This document shows positions 44,721-54,510 of a DNA stretch of 64,000 nt, in pieces. Position 1 is the stretch's first letter; every line of letters begins with the position of its first letter. Origin of the DNA: Geminicoccaceae bacterium (lineage in GTDB: Bacteria > Pseudomonadota > Alphaproteobacteria > Geminicoccales > Geminicoccaceae); NCBI GenBank assembly GCA_028279345.1, contig JANQNY010000030.1, forward strand, positions 62,001 to 126,000, in the 5' to 3' direction. The notes below the pieces were generated by a model, which searched no databases, was not told where the DNA came from, and worked only from the letters and a program-made list of their open reading frames with translations. The position numbers and the translations under genes were made by a program.

Positions 44721-45890
44721 ATGGCGATCTCCCCCACGGAGCAGCGCGTGCTCGATTGGCTCGGTGCACGCGAGGCCCAGATGATCGAGCTCTTGGAGGA
44801 GCTCGTTAACATCGACAGCGGCACCTTCGACGTCGCCGGCGTCGACCGGGTCGGCGACGTCCTGCGCGCATGGCTCGAGGATGCCGGCTTCGAGGTGTGC
44901 GTCTCGCCTGGGCGAGATTTGGGGTACACGTTCGAGGCGCGGCTCGACGCCTTTGATCGCCGCAACACGCCGGGCCACGTCCTGCTCATGGGGCACCGCG
45001 ACACAGTGTTTCCCGAGGGCGAGGCGGCGCGCCGTCCGTTCCGCGTGGAAGGCACCCTCGCCTATGGCCCGGGCGTCTGCGACATGAAGGCGGGCCTCGT
45101 GCTCAACGCTTTCGTCATGCGCGCGCTCCGGGATGTTGGCGGCGCACCTCGTCCGGTGGTGATGCTCTGCACGGCCGACGAGGAGATCGCTTCTCCCGAG
45201 GGACGCGCGGTGATCGAGGCCGCAGCGGCGGGTGCCCGTGCCGTCTTCAACAGCGAGCCCGGTCGCGCCGGCGGCGGCGTCGTCACCAGCCGCAACGGCG
45301 CGCTCTTCTGCGGCGTGGAGATCACCGGCCGGGCGGCGCACTCGGGCGCCAGTCATCGTCAGGGGCGGAGCGCCATCGATGCTCTCGCGCGCAAGGTTCA
45401 AGCGCTGCACGCGCTCACCGACTACGAGAAGGGCGTGACCCTCAATGTCGGCCTCGTCAGCGGCGGTGAGGCGGTCAACACCGTGGCCCCGAGCGCGCGC
45501 TTCGAGTTCGACTGCCGCTTCCCGACGCAGGCCGCGTTCGCGGCCATCGAGCCGGAGATCGAATCGGTCCTCGCTAGGGAGGACGTCCCCGACACGACGA
45601 CGAAGGTTGTCTCGCGCAAGCTCTTCCTCGCCGTCGAGGAGCAGGCGGCCAATCGCGGGCTCTTCGAGCACTACGCCGGAGCCGCGGACGACCTGGGCAT
45701 GGATACTCAACCGACCTTCTCGGGAGGCTCGGCGGACTCTGGCTACACGAGCGCGATGGGCGTGCCGACGCTCTGCGGTACGGGCCCGGTAGGCGAGCAC
45801 GCCCACACGCCGGACGAGGTCTGTCACCTAGACACGTTGGTGCCCCGCGCGCAGGCTCTGGCGCTGGGAGTCCTCCGCCTTGCCGACTGA
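44721..45890 (+). CDS. M20-family metallopeptidase (carboxypeptidase G2-like)
   Basis: A 389-residue zinc hydrolase. Metal and catalytic residues are visible in LMGHRDTVFPEG, GVCDMKAGLVLN, CTADEEIASPEG and, near the C-terminus, EHAHTPDEVC. The dimerisation domain sits about residues 190-300 (ITGRAAHSGASHRQGRSAIDAL). The closest group is glutamate carboxypeptidase/CPG2; substrate is not determinable. GGAGG lies nine bases before the ATG. The gene is divergent from the AaeB-like operon. Confidence 0.88.
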   Translation: MAISPTEQRVLDWLGAREAQMIELLEELVNIDSGTFDVAGVDRVGDVLRAWLEDAGFEVCVSPGRDLGYTFEARLDAFDRRNTPGHVLLMGHRDTVFPEGEAARRPFRVEGTLAYGPGVCDMKAGLVLNAFVMRALRDVGGAPRPVVMLCTADEEIASPEGRAVIEAAAAGARAVFNSEPGRAGGGVVTSRNGALFCGVEITGRAAHSGASHRQGRSAIDALARKVQALHALTDYEKGVTLNVGLVSGGEAVNTVAPSARFEFDCRFPTQAAFAAIEPEIESVLAREDVPDTTTKVVSRKLFLAVEEQAANRGLFEHYAGAADDLGMDTQPTFSGGSADSGYTSAMGVPTLCGTGPVGEHAHTPDEVCHLDTLVPRAQALALGVLRLAD

Positions 45891-45985
45891 GGTTCGAGCG
45901 TAGCGGAGGACAGGCGCGCCGGATCGCCGATTGACCTTCTCCGGCTTTCTGGGCAAGTCGGCCGCAGCCTGATTTCCGAGGTTCG

Positions 45986-47761
45986 ATGGAGCAGCTAGCC
46001 CCGATCGTGGCGCTGGGCGTGGTTGCCCTCGTCTTCTTGCTGTTCGTATGGGAGCGCTACCCCCCCGACGTGGTCGCCGTCGGCGGCACCGCACTCCTGT
46101 TGGCTACCGGCGTGCTGGAGACCGACAGCATGCTGTTGGTCTTTGCCAACAGCGCGCCACTGACCATCGCCGCGATGTTCGTCCTGTCGGCGGCGCTCGT
46201 GCGAACCGGGCTGCTCGAGCGCCTGATCCGAGAGGCGCGCGGCGGTGCGCAGAGCCGGCCGGAGCTGATCATCCCGGCCGTTCTCGGCGCGACGATGGTC
46301 GCCTCCGCCTTCGTCAACAATACGCCGGTGGTGATGGTTCTCATCCCGGTGCTGGTCGCCCTCGGCCGCGACCTCGAGCAGCCGCCGTCGCGCTTGCTCA
46401 TTCCGCTCTCCTACGCGGCGATATTGGGCGGTAGCTGCACCCTCATCGGCACCTCCACAAACCTTTTGGTCGACGGCGTCGCCCGAGGCGAGGGGCTAGC
46501 ACCATTCCATCTGTTCGAAATCGCGCCGGTCGGCATCGCGGTCGCCCTTGCCGGCGGGGCCTTTCTTTGGTTCGCCGCGCCGCGACTGCTGCCAGACCGA
46601 CGCGCCCTGCACGGCCTGTTCGACCAACCGGTGCGCCAGCTCTACCTGACCGAAGCGCTGATCAACCAGGGCTCGCCATTGGTCGGCAAACGGCTCGACC
46701 AGATCGACAGCCTGAAGGGTCGCGACGTGCAGATCATCGACGTGGTCCGCAACGACTACTCCAGGCGACCGGAACTCGCCGAGATCCAGGTGCAGGCGCA
46801 GGATCGCCTCGTGCTGCAGAGCAGCGCGCGCGACATCATGGGCCTCAAGAGCGAAGGTGGCTTCCTTTTGGGTGGCGGCGTCTCGGCCGTCGGCGAACGG
46901 TCGGCGGTCGTCATCGAGGCACTGGTGGCACCTCGCAGCCGGCTGGTCGGTCGGCAGCTGCGCGCGATGCGGCTGCGCCGCCGCTACGGGCTCTACGTGC
47001 TCGCCATCCATCGGCACGGCGAGGACCTCAAGGGCCGGATCGCCGACACGACGGTCGAAAGCGGCGACACGCTCCTCGTCGAAGGCAATCCCGACGACCT
47101 CAGGCGCTTCGCCGACGACATGTCGCTGGTCAATCTCGTCGAACCGGACTTCGAGCCCACGCGCCGCGACAAGGCGTGGATTGCGGGGTCGACGCTCGCC
47201 AGCGTGGTACTGCTGGCAGCGCTCGGGGTGATGCCGATCGCCGGTCTCGCCGTGATCGGCGTAGGCGTCGTGCTGTTGAGCCGCTGTATCGACGCCGAAG
47301 ACGCCTTCGAGGCGATCGACTGGCGTCTCTTGGTGCTCATCCTCGCCATGCTGGCGATCGGCCGCAGCATTGTCGACAGCGGTGCCGCAGCTCTCCTGGT
47401 CGATGCGGGCCTGCCGCACCTCCGCGAGCTGGCACCCCAGACGGTGCTGATGCTGGTCTATGCGGTGGTGGCCACCGCCACCGCGTTGCTCACCAACAAT
47501 GCCGTGGCGGTCATCGCGACGCCGATCGTCATCGCGCTCGCGGGTGATCTGGGGCTCGACCCGAGACCGTTCGTCGTGACGGTCATGCTCGCCGCGAGCG
47601 CCAGCTTCGCCACGCCCATCAGCTATCAGACCAACACGCTCGTCTACGGCCCCGGCAGCTACCGCTTCCGCGACTTCCTCATCGTCGGCATCCCCATGAC
47701 GCTCATCTGTGGGCTTGTCACGGTGCTCGTCGTGCCGTGGGTGTGGCCGCTCTCACCCTGA
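45986..47761 (+). CDS. SLC13/DASS-family transporter with TrkA-C domains
   Basis: A 591-residue transporter of the divalent anion:sodium symporter type. Membrane halves flank two RCK_C/TrkA_C domains (about residues 205-290 and 300-380: LIDQIDSLKGRDVQII... and QLRAMRLRRRYGLYVLAIHRHG). Signatures include ASAFVNNTPVVMVLIPV and the repeated-half counterpart TALLTNNAVAVIATPIVIALA. The soluble insert is typical of putative sulfate transporters of this clade. Its 3' end overlaps the opposite-strand peroxiredoxin gene by 44 bases. Confidence 0.9.
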   Translation: MEQLAPIVALGVVALVFLLFVWERYPPDVVAVGGTALLLATGVLETDSMLLVFANSAPLTIAAMFVLSAALVRTGLLERLIREARGGAQSRPELIIPAVLGATMVASAFVNNTPVVMVLIPVLVALGRDLEQPPSRLLIPLSYAAILGGSCTLIGTSTNLLVDGVARGEGLAPFHLFEIAPVGIAVALAGGAFLWFAAPRLLPDRRALHGLFDQPVRQLYLTEALINQGSPLVGKRLDQIDSLKGRDVQIIDVVRNDYSRRPELAEIQVQAQDRLVLQSSARDIMGLKSEGGFLLGGGVSAVGERSAVVIEALVAPRSRLVGRQLRAMRLRRRYGLYVLAIHRHGEDLKGRIADTTVESGDTLLVEGNPDDLRRFADDMSLVNLVEPDFEPTRRDKAWIAGSTLASVVLLAALGVMPIAGLAVIGVGVVLLSRCIDAEDAFEAIDWRLLVLILAMLAIGRSIVDSGAAALLVDAGLPHLRELAPQTVLMLVYAVVATATALLTNNAVAVIATPIVIALAGDLGLDPRPFVVTVMLAASASFATPISYQTNTLVYGPGSYRFRDFLIVGIPMTLICGLVTVLVVPWVWPLSP

Positions 47762-48224
47762 GCCAGGCGACCACGTCGGCGGCGTTCCGGTCGGGCGGGA
47801 ACACCGGGTAGAAGACCTTTCGGACCACGCCTTCCTCGACAATGAGCGTCAGGCGCTTCAGGAGTTTCAGACCGGCGACGCCGAAGGTCGGCAACCCGAG
47901 CGCCTTCGCCAACGCGCCTTGGCTGTCGGAGAGCAATGCGAACGGCAGATGGAGCCGCGCCGCGGCTTCTGCCTGCTCGATCGTCGGCTGGGCCGACACG
48001 CCGAACAGATAGTCGACGCCGAGGTCGCCGAGTTCCGCCGCATGGTCGCGGAACGCGCAGGCCTGAGGCGTGCAGCCACGCGCGCCGGGAATGTCGTCCC
48101 AGCCCGCGGGCACGCGGCCGTCCGAGCCGGCCGTCATAGGGTAGACGTAGAGGACGCCGAGCCCGTCCAGCCGATCAAGCGGGACACGACCGCCGGCGGT
48201 CGATGGCAGTGCCACGGGTGGCAA
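47718..48224 (-). CDS. Peroxiredoxin (AhpC/TSA/Prx type)
   Basis: A 168-residue thiol peroxidase-like protein. The active-site stretch is GWDDIPGARGCTPQACAFRDHAAEL, with a CxxxxC pair in place of the usual single peroxidatic Cys, and VSAQPTIEQAEAAARLHLPFALLSDSQGALAKALGL follows. The TTG start at 48224 abuts a GGGAGG with no spacing; a GTG three codons in (48215) is better placed and may be the true start. It is convergent with, and overlaps, the SLC13 transporter gene. Confidence 0.85.
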   Translation of the reverse strand: MPPVALPSTAGGRVPLDRLDGLGVLYVYPMTAGSDGRVPAGWDDIPGARGCTPQACAFRDHAAELGDLGVDYLFGVSAQPTIEQAEAAARLHLPFALLSDSQGALAKALGLPTFGVAGLKLLKRLTLIVEEGVVRKVFYPVFPPDRNAADVVAWLRVRAATPTARRAP

Positions 48225-48316
48225 CCTCCCGCCGGCGAGGTGCGAAGCGGCGCCATCGTCCTAGGGCGCCGGCAGCTTGTTCCAGTCGGGCGTCACCACT
48301 ACTGGGCGAGCATCGC

Positions 48317-50134
48317 TCATCCGCTTTGGGTCAAAATGACCGCGCTGTAGGCGCCGAGCCCGACCTCGCCGCTGCAGCCGAGCCCGTCGGCGGGTTCCGG
48401 ATGCGCCCAGCTCTCAGGGGTGGGCTGGTCGCCGAAGTCGACGCTGTAGCCTCGCCAGTCGCTGTTGAAGCGAACCTGCCAACCGCCCTCGCGCGGCAGG
48501 CCGATACGATAGCCCTCATAGGCCCGATTGGCGAAGTTCAGGAGGACGACCACGTCGTCGCCGGGCCCACCCTCTTCCCAGCGATGAAAGGCTAAGACCT
48601 TGTCCGCATCGTTGACATGGAAGACGTTCACATGCGGTCCGCGCAGGCCCCGGCTGTCGTTCCACCAGTTGCGGCGCAGACGAATGAGGTCGCGGTACAT
48701 CGCGAAGATGCCGGCGAAGCGATCCTTCTTCGACCAGTCCAGCGGATCGACATCGCGGAACCACTCGTCCTCGAGGAACTCCTGGCCCTGAAAGAGCATC
48801 GGTATGCCGGGTGAGGTGAAGACGAGCACGGCACCCAACGTCGAGCGCTTGCGCGAGAACCAGCTGTCGGGCTGGCCTGGCCAGATGTCGTGGGGCAGGC
48901 GTGCGCGGCCGTTCGCGACCTCATCGTGCGACTCCGTGTAGACCACGCGGGCAAGCGCGTTCGGCCCATAGCTGCCGGCCACGGCATCACGGATCGCCCA
49001 CATGCTGCGCGCCTGGTCGTCACCGACCGTGAGCGCATGGCGCACCGGATGGACGAAGTTCGCCGCCCACTGGGCATCAAAGCCCGCACCGCCCTCAGCA
49101 GGTGAGACCGTCATCCACGGGTCGTCCTGCAGGTCCTCGGCTATGCTGATCTTCCACGGGTAGCGCTCGTCGATCTCCGCGTTGATCCAGCGCGCCAGGC
49201 TCCAACCGGCCTCCAGCGCCTCGCCCGGGTCGTGCGGATTGCCGCGCACGGTGCGGATGTAGAGGGTCATGTCCCAACGCAAGCCGTCGGCGCGGAACTC
49301 GTCGAGCCAGTAGAGCGCGTTGTCGCGGAGGAACTGGCGGACTTCGCCGCGGCCGTAGTCGGGCCGGGTGTGCCCCCACGGGGTCTCGGCGCGCCAGTCG
49401 TTGTAGAAGTAGATGCCCCCCTGGTCGCTCTCTTGCCAGCCGTCGAACTGCCAGAGATCGAGGTCGGAGGGCCCGAGGTGGTTGTAGACGACGTCGACGA
49501 CCACGGCGATGCCGAGCGCATGCGCGGCCTTGACGAACGCCTTCAGGCCACGCGCGCCGCCATAGTCGGTCTCGACCGCGAACAGGTCCGAGGGGTTGTA
49601 GCCCCAGGAGTAGGAGCCGGGAAACTCGGTCGCCGGCATGATCTGGACGACATTGACACCAAGCTCCACGAGATGTGGCAGGCGGGCGATGGCGGTCTTG
49701 AGGTCGCCCGGCGCACCGCCGGGCGTGTCGTTGTACGTGCCGATGTGCATCTCGTAGATGACGAGGTCATGCCAGGGCGGCATCTCGAACGCGTCTTCGC
49801 CGGTCCAATCGAAGTTCGGATCGACGACGATCGAGTTGCCGTTGGAGTGATCGACGTCGCGACCGTAAGGGTCCTTGCGCGACAGGCGGCCCTCCGGACC
49901 GTCGATCAGGAAACGGTACTCGTCACCGGGATGGGCGTCGACCACATCCGTCGACCAATAGCCGTGGCCCTCGGACGCCAGCTCATCGGCATCCTCGCTC
50001 CAGTCATTGAAGTCGCCGGTGACATGCACCGCTCTGGCGTGCGGCGCCCACACGCGGAAAGCGACACCATCCTCGTAGAGCATGGCCCCCATGCCCGCGT
50101 GCTGTGACGTCCCCGGACGCGGTTCTTCGTCCAC
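48317..50134 (-). CDS. GH13 alpha-amylase/branching-enzyme-like protein with CBM48
   Basis: A 605-residue glucan-active enzyme. An N-terminal CBM48/isoamylase-like domain (YEDGVAFRVWAPHARAVHVTGDFNDW) precedes a GH13 barrel with VVVDVVYNHLG, the nucleophile region FRADGLRWDMTLYIR, the acid/base region ISIAEDLQDD and the third acid in ESHDEV. A C-terminal all-beta domain ends the protein. It resembles GlgB-type branching enzymes and the 'malto-oligosyl' amylases equally, so exact activity is uncertain. GTG at 50134 has GGGGAGG five bases upstream, which decides the start over longer frames. No other glycogen gene is nearby. Confidence 0.85.
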   Translation of the reverse strand: MDEEPRPGTSQHAGMGAMLYEDGVAFRVWAPHARAVHVTGDFNDWSEDADELASEGHGYWSTDVVDAHPGDEYRFLIDGPEGRLSRKDPYGRDVDHSNGNSIVVDPNFDWTGEDAFEMPPWHDLVIYEMHIGTYNDTPGGAPGDLKTAIARLPHLVELGVNVVQIMPATEFPGSYSWGYNPSDLFAVETDYGGARGLKAFVKAAHALGIAVVVDVVYNHLGPSDLDLWQFDGWQESDQGGIYFYNDWRAETPWGHTRPDYGRGEVRQFLRDNALYWLDEFRADGLRWDMTLYIRTVRGNPHDPGEALEAGWSLARWINAEIDERYPWKISIAEDLQDDPWMTVSPAEGGAGFDAQWAANFVHPVRHALTVGDDQARSMWAIRDAVAGSYGPNALARVVYTESHDEVANGRARLPHDIWPGQPDSWFSRKRSTLGAVLVFTSPGIPMLFQGQEFLEDEWFRDVDPLDWSKKDRFAGIFAMYRDLIRLRRNWWNDSRGLRGPHVNVFHVNDADKVLAFHRWEEGGPGDDVVVLLNFANRAYEGYRIGLPREGGWQVRFNSDWRGYSVDFGDQPTPESWAHPEPADGLGCSGEVGLGAYSAVILTQSG

Positions 50135-50323
50135 CCTTGCCTCCCCTTCCGGCTTGATCGACGAGTGTACACACACTTCCCGCCGCCCGCGACGCCGCAA
50201 CCGGTCCGCGCGGCGCCGGCTCCTGGGACCTAGCAGAGCGATCGCCGTGCCGACCATCGGGGCTCGAGCGACCGACGCCGCCTCCCCGCTTCCCGCACGG
50301 TCGCATGGCGGCTAGGAAGCGGC

Positions 50324-51421
50324 ATGACCGATGCCAGCATGCCGCCGTCCCCGCCGATCGTCTCGGGCATCCTGCCCGACGTCGCGCTTAACGCCGCCTT
50401 TGCCGCCGGATGGCTCGCCGGCGCGCCGCCGCAGCCGGGCCAGATCCAGCCCGCCAGTCTCGATCTCCGGTTGGGCGCCAAAGCCCACCGGCTACCCTTC
50501 AGCTTCCTGCCGGGCCGTACGCGAAGCGTTGACGACGCGGTTGCGGACTATGCGATGCATACGCTGGCCTTGGAGACCCCCACCGTTCTCGAGCGCGGCT
50601 GCGTCTATCTGGTGGAGCTCGAGGAGTCTCTGGCGTTGCCCGCCCATGTCGGCGCCAGCGCCAACCCGAAGAGCTCGACCGGAAGGCTCGATGTGTTCGC
50701 CCGGGTCATCGCCGATCGCGCGAGCGAGTTCGATCGTGTGCCCTTTGGGTATCGGGGAAGGCTCTGGGCCGAGGTGTCGCCGCGCACCTTCTCGATCCTC
50801 GTCCGCCGCGGCTCGAGGCTCGTCCAGCTCCGGCTGCGCGCGGGCGACGCGGCATTCGGGCCGGGCGAACTCGACGCCCGGCACGAGACCAAGCCGCTGG
50901 TCCACCCGGAGGCCCCGCTCCGCGACGGGTCCGTCGCGTTCCACGTCGACACGCTCGGTGGTGCGGAAGGTCCCGTTGCCTACCGCGCCCGCAAGCACGC
51001 GGGTCTCGTCGACGTCGATCGCGTCGCGGGCCACGAGCCGGACGCGTTCTGGGAGCAGGTCCGTCCGCGGCCCGGAGGCGGCCTCGTGCTCGATCCCGAC
51101 GACTTCTACATCCTGGCGTCCAAGGAGCGGGTGGTGGTCCCGCCCGACTGCGCCGCCGAGATGGTCGCCTACGACACGCTGGTGGGCGAGTTCCGCGTGC
51201 ACTATGCCGGCTTCTTCGATCCGGGCTTCGGCTGGCCGGACGGCACGCGCGCGGTCCTGGAGGTGCGCTCGCACGAGGTGCCGTTTCTCTTGGATGATGG
51301 TCAGCTCGTCGGTCATCTGAAATACGAGCGCATGGCGGCGCAGCCGGCAACGCTCTATGGTCAGGGCCTGGGCTCGCACTACGCCCAGCAAGCGCTCACA
51401 CTGTCGAAACACTTCCGCTGA
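50324..51421 (+). CDS. dcd: 2'-deoxycytidine 5'-triphosphate deaminase, two-domain type
   Basis: A 365-residue protein with two dUTPase/Dcd-fold halves, nearly twice the length of the classical 190-residue Dcd. The first half holds ANPKSSTGRLDVFARV (near residues 110-125). The second holds HYAGFFDPGFGWPDGTRAVLEVRSHEVPFLLDDGQLVGHLKYE, where the glutamate in AVLEV matches the catalytic Glu of Dcd. It makes dUTP for dTMP synthesis in the cytosol. rpiB starts 25 bases later. Confidence 0.88.
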   Translation: MTDASMPPSPPIVSGILPDVALNAAFAAGWLAGAPPQPGQIQPASLDLRLGAKAHRLPFSFLPGRTRSVDDAVADYAMHTLALETPTVLERGCVYLVELEESLALPAHVGASANPKSSTGRLDVFARVIADRASEFDRVPFGYRGRLWAEVSPRTFSILVRRGSRLVQLRLRAGDAAFGPGELDARHETKPLVHPEAPLRDGSVAFHVDTLGGAEGPVAYRARKHAGLVDVDRVAGHEPDAFWEQVRPRPGGGLVLDPDDFYILASKERVVVPPDCAAEMVAYDTLVGEFRVHYAGFFDPGFGWPDGTRAVLEVRSHEVPFLLDDGQLVGHLKYERMAAQPATLYGQGLGSHYAQQALTLSKHFR

Positions 51422-51446
51422 CCGGTCTAAGACTCGGACGCCTGAG

Positions 51447-51872
51447 ATGCGCATCGCTTTCGCCGCCGATCACGCCGGCCGCCGCCTCAAGGACCATCTC
51501 CTCGACCGCGCCAGAACGGCGGGGCACGAAGTGCTGGACCTCGGGACCGACGATGATGGAAGCGTGGACTACCCGGATTTCGGCCGTCGCTGTGCCGAGG
51601 CGGTGGCCGATGGCCAGGCCGAGCGTGGTGTCGTTGTCTGCGGCACCGGCCTCGGCATCGCGATGGCCGCCAACCGCGTTGCGGGCATCCGGTGCGCGCC
51701 GATCCACGACGTCACCACGGCGCGGCTGGCGAGGCAGCACAACGATGCTAACATGGCGGCCCTGGGCGAGAGGATCATCGGCATGAGCACCGCGGCCGAC
51801 TGCCTCGACGCCTTTCTCGCGACCGAGTTCGAGGGTGGACGTCACAGCCCGCGGGTCACGAAGCTCGGTTGA
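51447..51872 (+). CDS. rpiB: Ribose 5-phosphate isomerase B
   Basis: A 141-residue isomerase of the RpiB/LacA/LacB family interconverting ribose 5-phosphate and ribulose 5-phosphate. It begins [18 protein letters not shown] and has the catalytic-cysteine region [24 protein letters not shown]. It precedes glyA by 31 bases; rpiB-glyA-nrdR is a conserved alphaproteobacterial order. Confidence 0.94.
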   Translation: MRIAFAADHAGRRLKDHLLDRARTAGHEVLDLGTDDDGSVDYPDFGRRCAEAVADGQAERGVVVCGTGLGIAMAANRVAGIRCAPIHDVTTARLARQHNDANMAALGERIIGMSTAADCLDAFLATEFEGGRHSPRVTKLG

Positions 51873-51903
51873 CGCCCGTTCGCCCTTGCCTGGAGCCGCC
51901 TCG

Positions 51904-53214
51904 ATGGATGCAACCCTCGCCTCTCGCCCCCTCGCCGGCAGCGACTTCTTCGAGCGCGACCTCCAGACCGATCCGGAAGTCGAGGCAGCGATCGACGCCG
52001 AACTCCTCCGCCAGCAGACGGAGATCGAGCTGATCGCCAGCGAGAACATCGTGAGCCCAGCGGTACTTGCGGCCCAGGGCTCGGTGCTGACCAACAAGTA
52101 CGCCGAAGGCTATCCCGGACGCCGCTACTACGGCGGCTGCGAGCATGTCGACGTCGTCGAGCGGCTCGCCATCGACCGGGTCAAGAAGCTGTTCGGCTGC
52201 GGTTTCGCCAATGTGCAGCCGCATTCGGGCGCGAACGCCAACACGGCCGTCTTCATGGCGCTCCTCAAGCCCGGCGACACCATCCTCGGCCTCTCGCTCG
52301 CGCATGGCGGTCACCTCACCCATGGCGCCGCACCGAACGTCTCCGGAAAGTGGTTCAACGCCGTGCAGTACGGGGTGCGGGAAAGCGATCAGTATCTGGA
52401 CTTTGGGCAGATCCGGGCTCTCGCGCTGGAGCATCGCCCCAAGCTCATCGTCTCCGGCATCACCGCCTATTCGCGCATCGTCGACTTCCAGGCCTTTCGC
52501 GCCATCGCCGACGAGGTGGGCGCCTGGCTGATGGCGGACATCGCGCACATCGCCGGGCTCGTCGCCGGCGGGGTGCACCCATCGCCCTTCCCGCACGCCC
52601 ATGTGGTGACCTCGACCACGCACAAGACGCTCAGGGGCCCGCGCGGCGGCATCATCCTCACCAACGACGAAGCGCTCGCCAAGAAGATGAACTCGGCCGT
52701 CTTCCCGATGCAGCAGGGCGGCCCCCTGATGCACGTCATCGCCGCCAAGGCGGTGGCCTTCAAGGAGGCGCTCGATCCGTCCTTCAGGGCCTACGCGCAA
52801 GCAGTCGTCGACAATGCGCAGGCGCTTGCGGAGGCGCTCGTGGAGGGCGGCCTCGACCTCACCACGGGCGGCACCGAGAACCACATGGTGCTGGTCGACC
52901 TGCGCCCCAAGCGCGTCACGGGCAAGGCGGCGGATGCTGCGCTCGGCCGTGCTGGCATCACCTGCAACAAGAACGCGGTGCCCTTCGATCCCGAGCCGCC
53001 GATGGTCACCTCAGGCGTGCGGCTGGGAACGCCGGCCGGCACCACGCGTGGCTTCGGGACGGCCGAGTTCCACCGGATCGGCGAGCTGATCGTCGAGGTG
53101 GTCGACGGCCTCGCGGCCGGTGGTGAGACCGACAATGGCGGCGTTGAAGCGCGTGTGCGCAAGGAGGTCGCCGAACTCTGCGACCGCTTCCCGATCTACC
53201 CGCGGCACAGCTGA
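51904..53214 (+). CDS. glyA: Serine hydroxymethyltransferase
   Basis: PLP enzyme converting serine and tetrahydrofolate to glycine and methylene-THF. The 436-residue protein contains [34 protein letters not shown] and the PLP lysine Lys241 in [14 protein letters not shown]. The ATG at 51904 yields the family N-terminus; the longer frame to 51835 overlaps rpiB. The enzyme would also connect glycolate-derived glycine to C1 metabolism. Confidence 0.97.
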   Translation: MDATLASRPLAGSDFFERDLQTDPEVEAAIDAELLRQQTEIELIASENIVSPAVLAAQGSVLTNKYAEGYPGRRYYGGCEHVDVVERLAIDRVKKLFGCGFANVQPHSGANANTAVFMALLKPGDTILGLSLAHGGHLTHGAAPNVSGKWFNAVQYGVRESDQYLDFGQIRALALEHRPKLIVSGITAYSRIVDFQAFRAIADEVGAWLMADIAHIAGLVAGGVHPSPFPHAHVVTSTTHKTLRGPRGGIILTNDEALAKKMNSAVFPMQQGGPLMHVIAAKAVAFKEALDPSFRAYAQAVVDNAQALAEALVEGGLDLTTGGTENHMVLVDLRPKRVTGKAADAALGRAGITCNKNAVPFDPEPPMVTSGVRLGTPAGTTRGFGTAEFHRIGELIVEVVDGLAAGGETDNGGVEARVRKEVAELCDRFPIYPRHS

Positions 53215-53232
53215 CGCCTCGAGCCTAGGGCG

Positions 53233-53694
53233 ATGCGGTGCCCCTTCTGTGGTGCCGGCGACAGTCAGGTGAAGGACAGCCGGCCGGTCGAGGACGACAC
53301 CGGCGTGCGCCGCCGGCGGCTGTGTGGCGCGTGCGGTGCCCGGTTCACCACCTTCGAACGGCCCCAGCTTCGCGAGATCAGCATCGTCAAGCGTGACGGA
53401 CGCCGCGTGCCGTTCGACCGCGAGAAACTCGTCCGCTCGCTCACCATCGCCACGCGCAAGCGCGGCATCGAGCTCGAACGTATCGAGCGGGTCGCAAGCG
53501 CCATCGTCCGCCGGATCGAGACCACAGGCGAGAGCGAGATCGCCAGCGACCGGCTGGGCGATCTGGTCCTCGACAATCTGAAGGCGCTCGACGAGGTCGC
53601 CTACGTGCGCTTCGCGAGCGTCTACAAGGACTTCGCGAACGCCGAGGACTTCGTCTCGTTCATCAAGGATCTAGACGAGCCGGGACCGGACTGA
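53233..53694 (+). CDS. nrdR: Transcriptional repressor NrdR
   Basis: A 153-residue nucleotide-sensing repressor of ribonucleotide reductase genes. The N-terminal zinc ribbon is [22 protein letters not shown] with the second pair in LCGACGARF; the ATP-cone follows ([20 protein letters not shown]). It is usually followed by ribD in relatives; here an unrelated hydrolase follows. Confidence 0.96.
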   Translation: MRCPFCGAGDSQVKDSRPVEDDTGVRRRRLCGACGARFTTFERPQLREISIVKRDGRRVPFDREKLVRSLTIATRKRGIELERIERVASAIVRRIETTGESEIASDRLGDLVLDNLKALDEVAYVRFASVYKDFANAEDFVSFIKDLDEPGPD

Positions 53695-53797
53695 GGCCGC
53701 CGCCGCGGCCGCCACTCGACGCGTCGCCGCCGATTTGGCAGGTTGCGCGCGAACTCACACCTGCCCGCCCTCACGACGCCCACATTGGGAGACAACC

Positions 53798-54490
53798 ATG
53801 GTCCAGATCGCCTGGCTAGGCCACAGCGCCGTTCATATCAAAGGGTCCGCGCTCGACATCATCGTCGACCCATTCTTCACCGGCAATCCCACGCACCCGG
53901 AGGGTTACGCCGACGGGCTCAACAAGGTGGATGCCATCGTCCTGACCCACGGCCACGAGGATCATCTGGGCGACACGATCGAGCTCGCCAAGCGCTTCGA
54001 TGCGACCCTCATCGCCATGTACGAGGTCTGCATGTGGGCGGGTGCACAGGGCATCGAGAAGCTGCAGCCGATGAACATCGGCGGGACGATCGAGATGGGG
54101 GGCGCCAAGTTCACGATGGTCCATGCCCAGCACAGCTCGGCGATCATCCGTGACGGCCAGCCGATCACCATGGGCGATGCGTCGGGCTTCGTGATCAAGC
54201 TGGACCACAAGTCGCTCTACCACATGGGCGATACCGAGATCTTCTCGGACATGGCGCTGATCCAGCGGATACATCAGCCGACCGTGGGCTTCGTGCCGAT
54301 CGGCGACCGCTTCACCATGGGCCCGGAAACGGCAGCGATGGCGGTCAACGAGCTTCTGTCGCTGGAGACCGTGATCCCGGTCCACTGGGGCACCTTCGAC
54401 CTGCTCTCCGGCACACCCGAAGCCTTCAAGCGCCTGGTCGAGCGCTCGAACGTGCTGACACCTGCGGCCGGCGAGCTGGTCGAGGTCTAG
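53798..54490 (+). CDS. UPF0173-family metal-dependent hydrolase
   Basis: A 230-residue metallo-beta-lactamase-fold protein. The metal motif is LTHGHEDHLGDT (HxHxDH), with further conserved MVHAQHSSAI, YHMGDTEIFSDM and IPVHWGTFDLL. The fold and motifs fit the UPF0173/UlaG-like group; the substrate is unknown. The ATG at 53798 is preferred to an earlier in-frame start at 53735. Confidence 0.9.
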   Translation: MVQIAWLGHSAVHIKGSALDIIVDPFFTGNPTHPEGYADGLNKVDAIVLTHGHEDHLGDTIELAKRFDATLIAMYEVCMWAGAQGIEKLQPMNIGGTIEMGGAKFTMVHAQHSSAIIRDGQPITMGDASGFVIKLDHKSLYHMGDTEIFSDMALIQRIHQPTVGFVPIGDRFTMGPETAAMAVNELLSLETVIPVHWGTFDLLSGTPEAFKRLVERSNVLTPAAGELVEV

Positions 54491-54510
54491 GCGGTCGGAG
54501 GCAACCGCGT

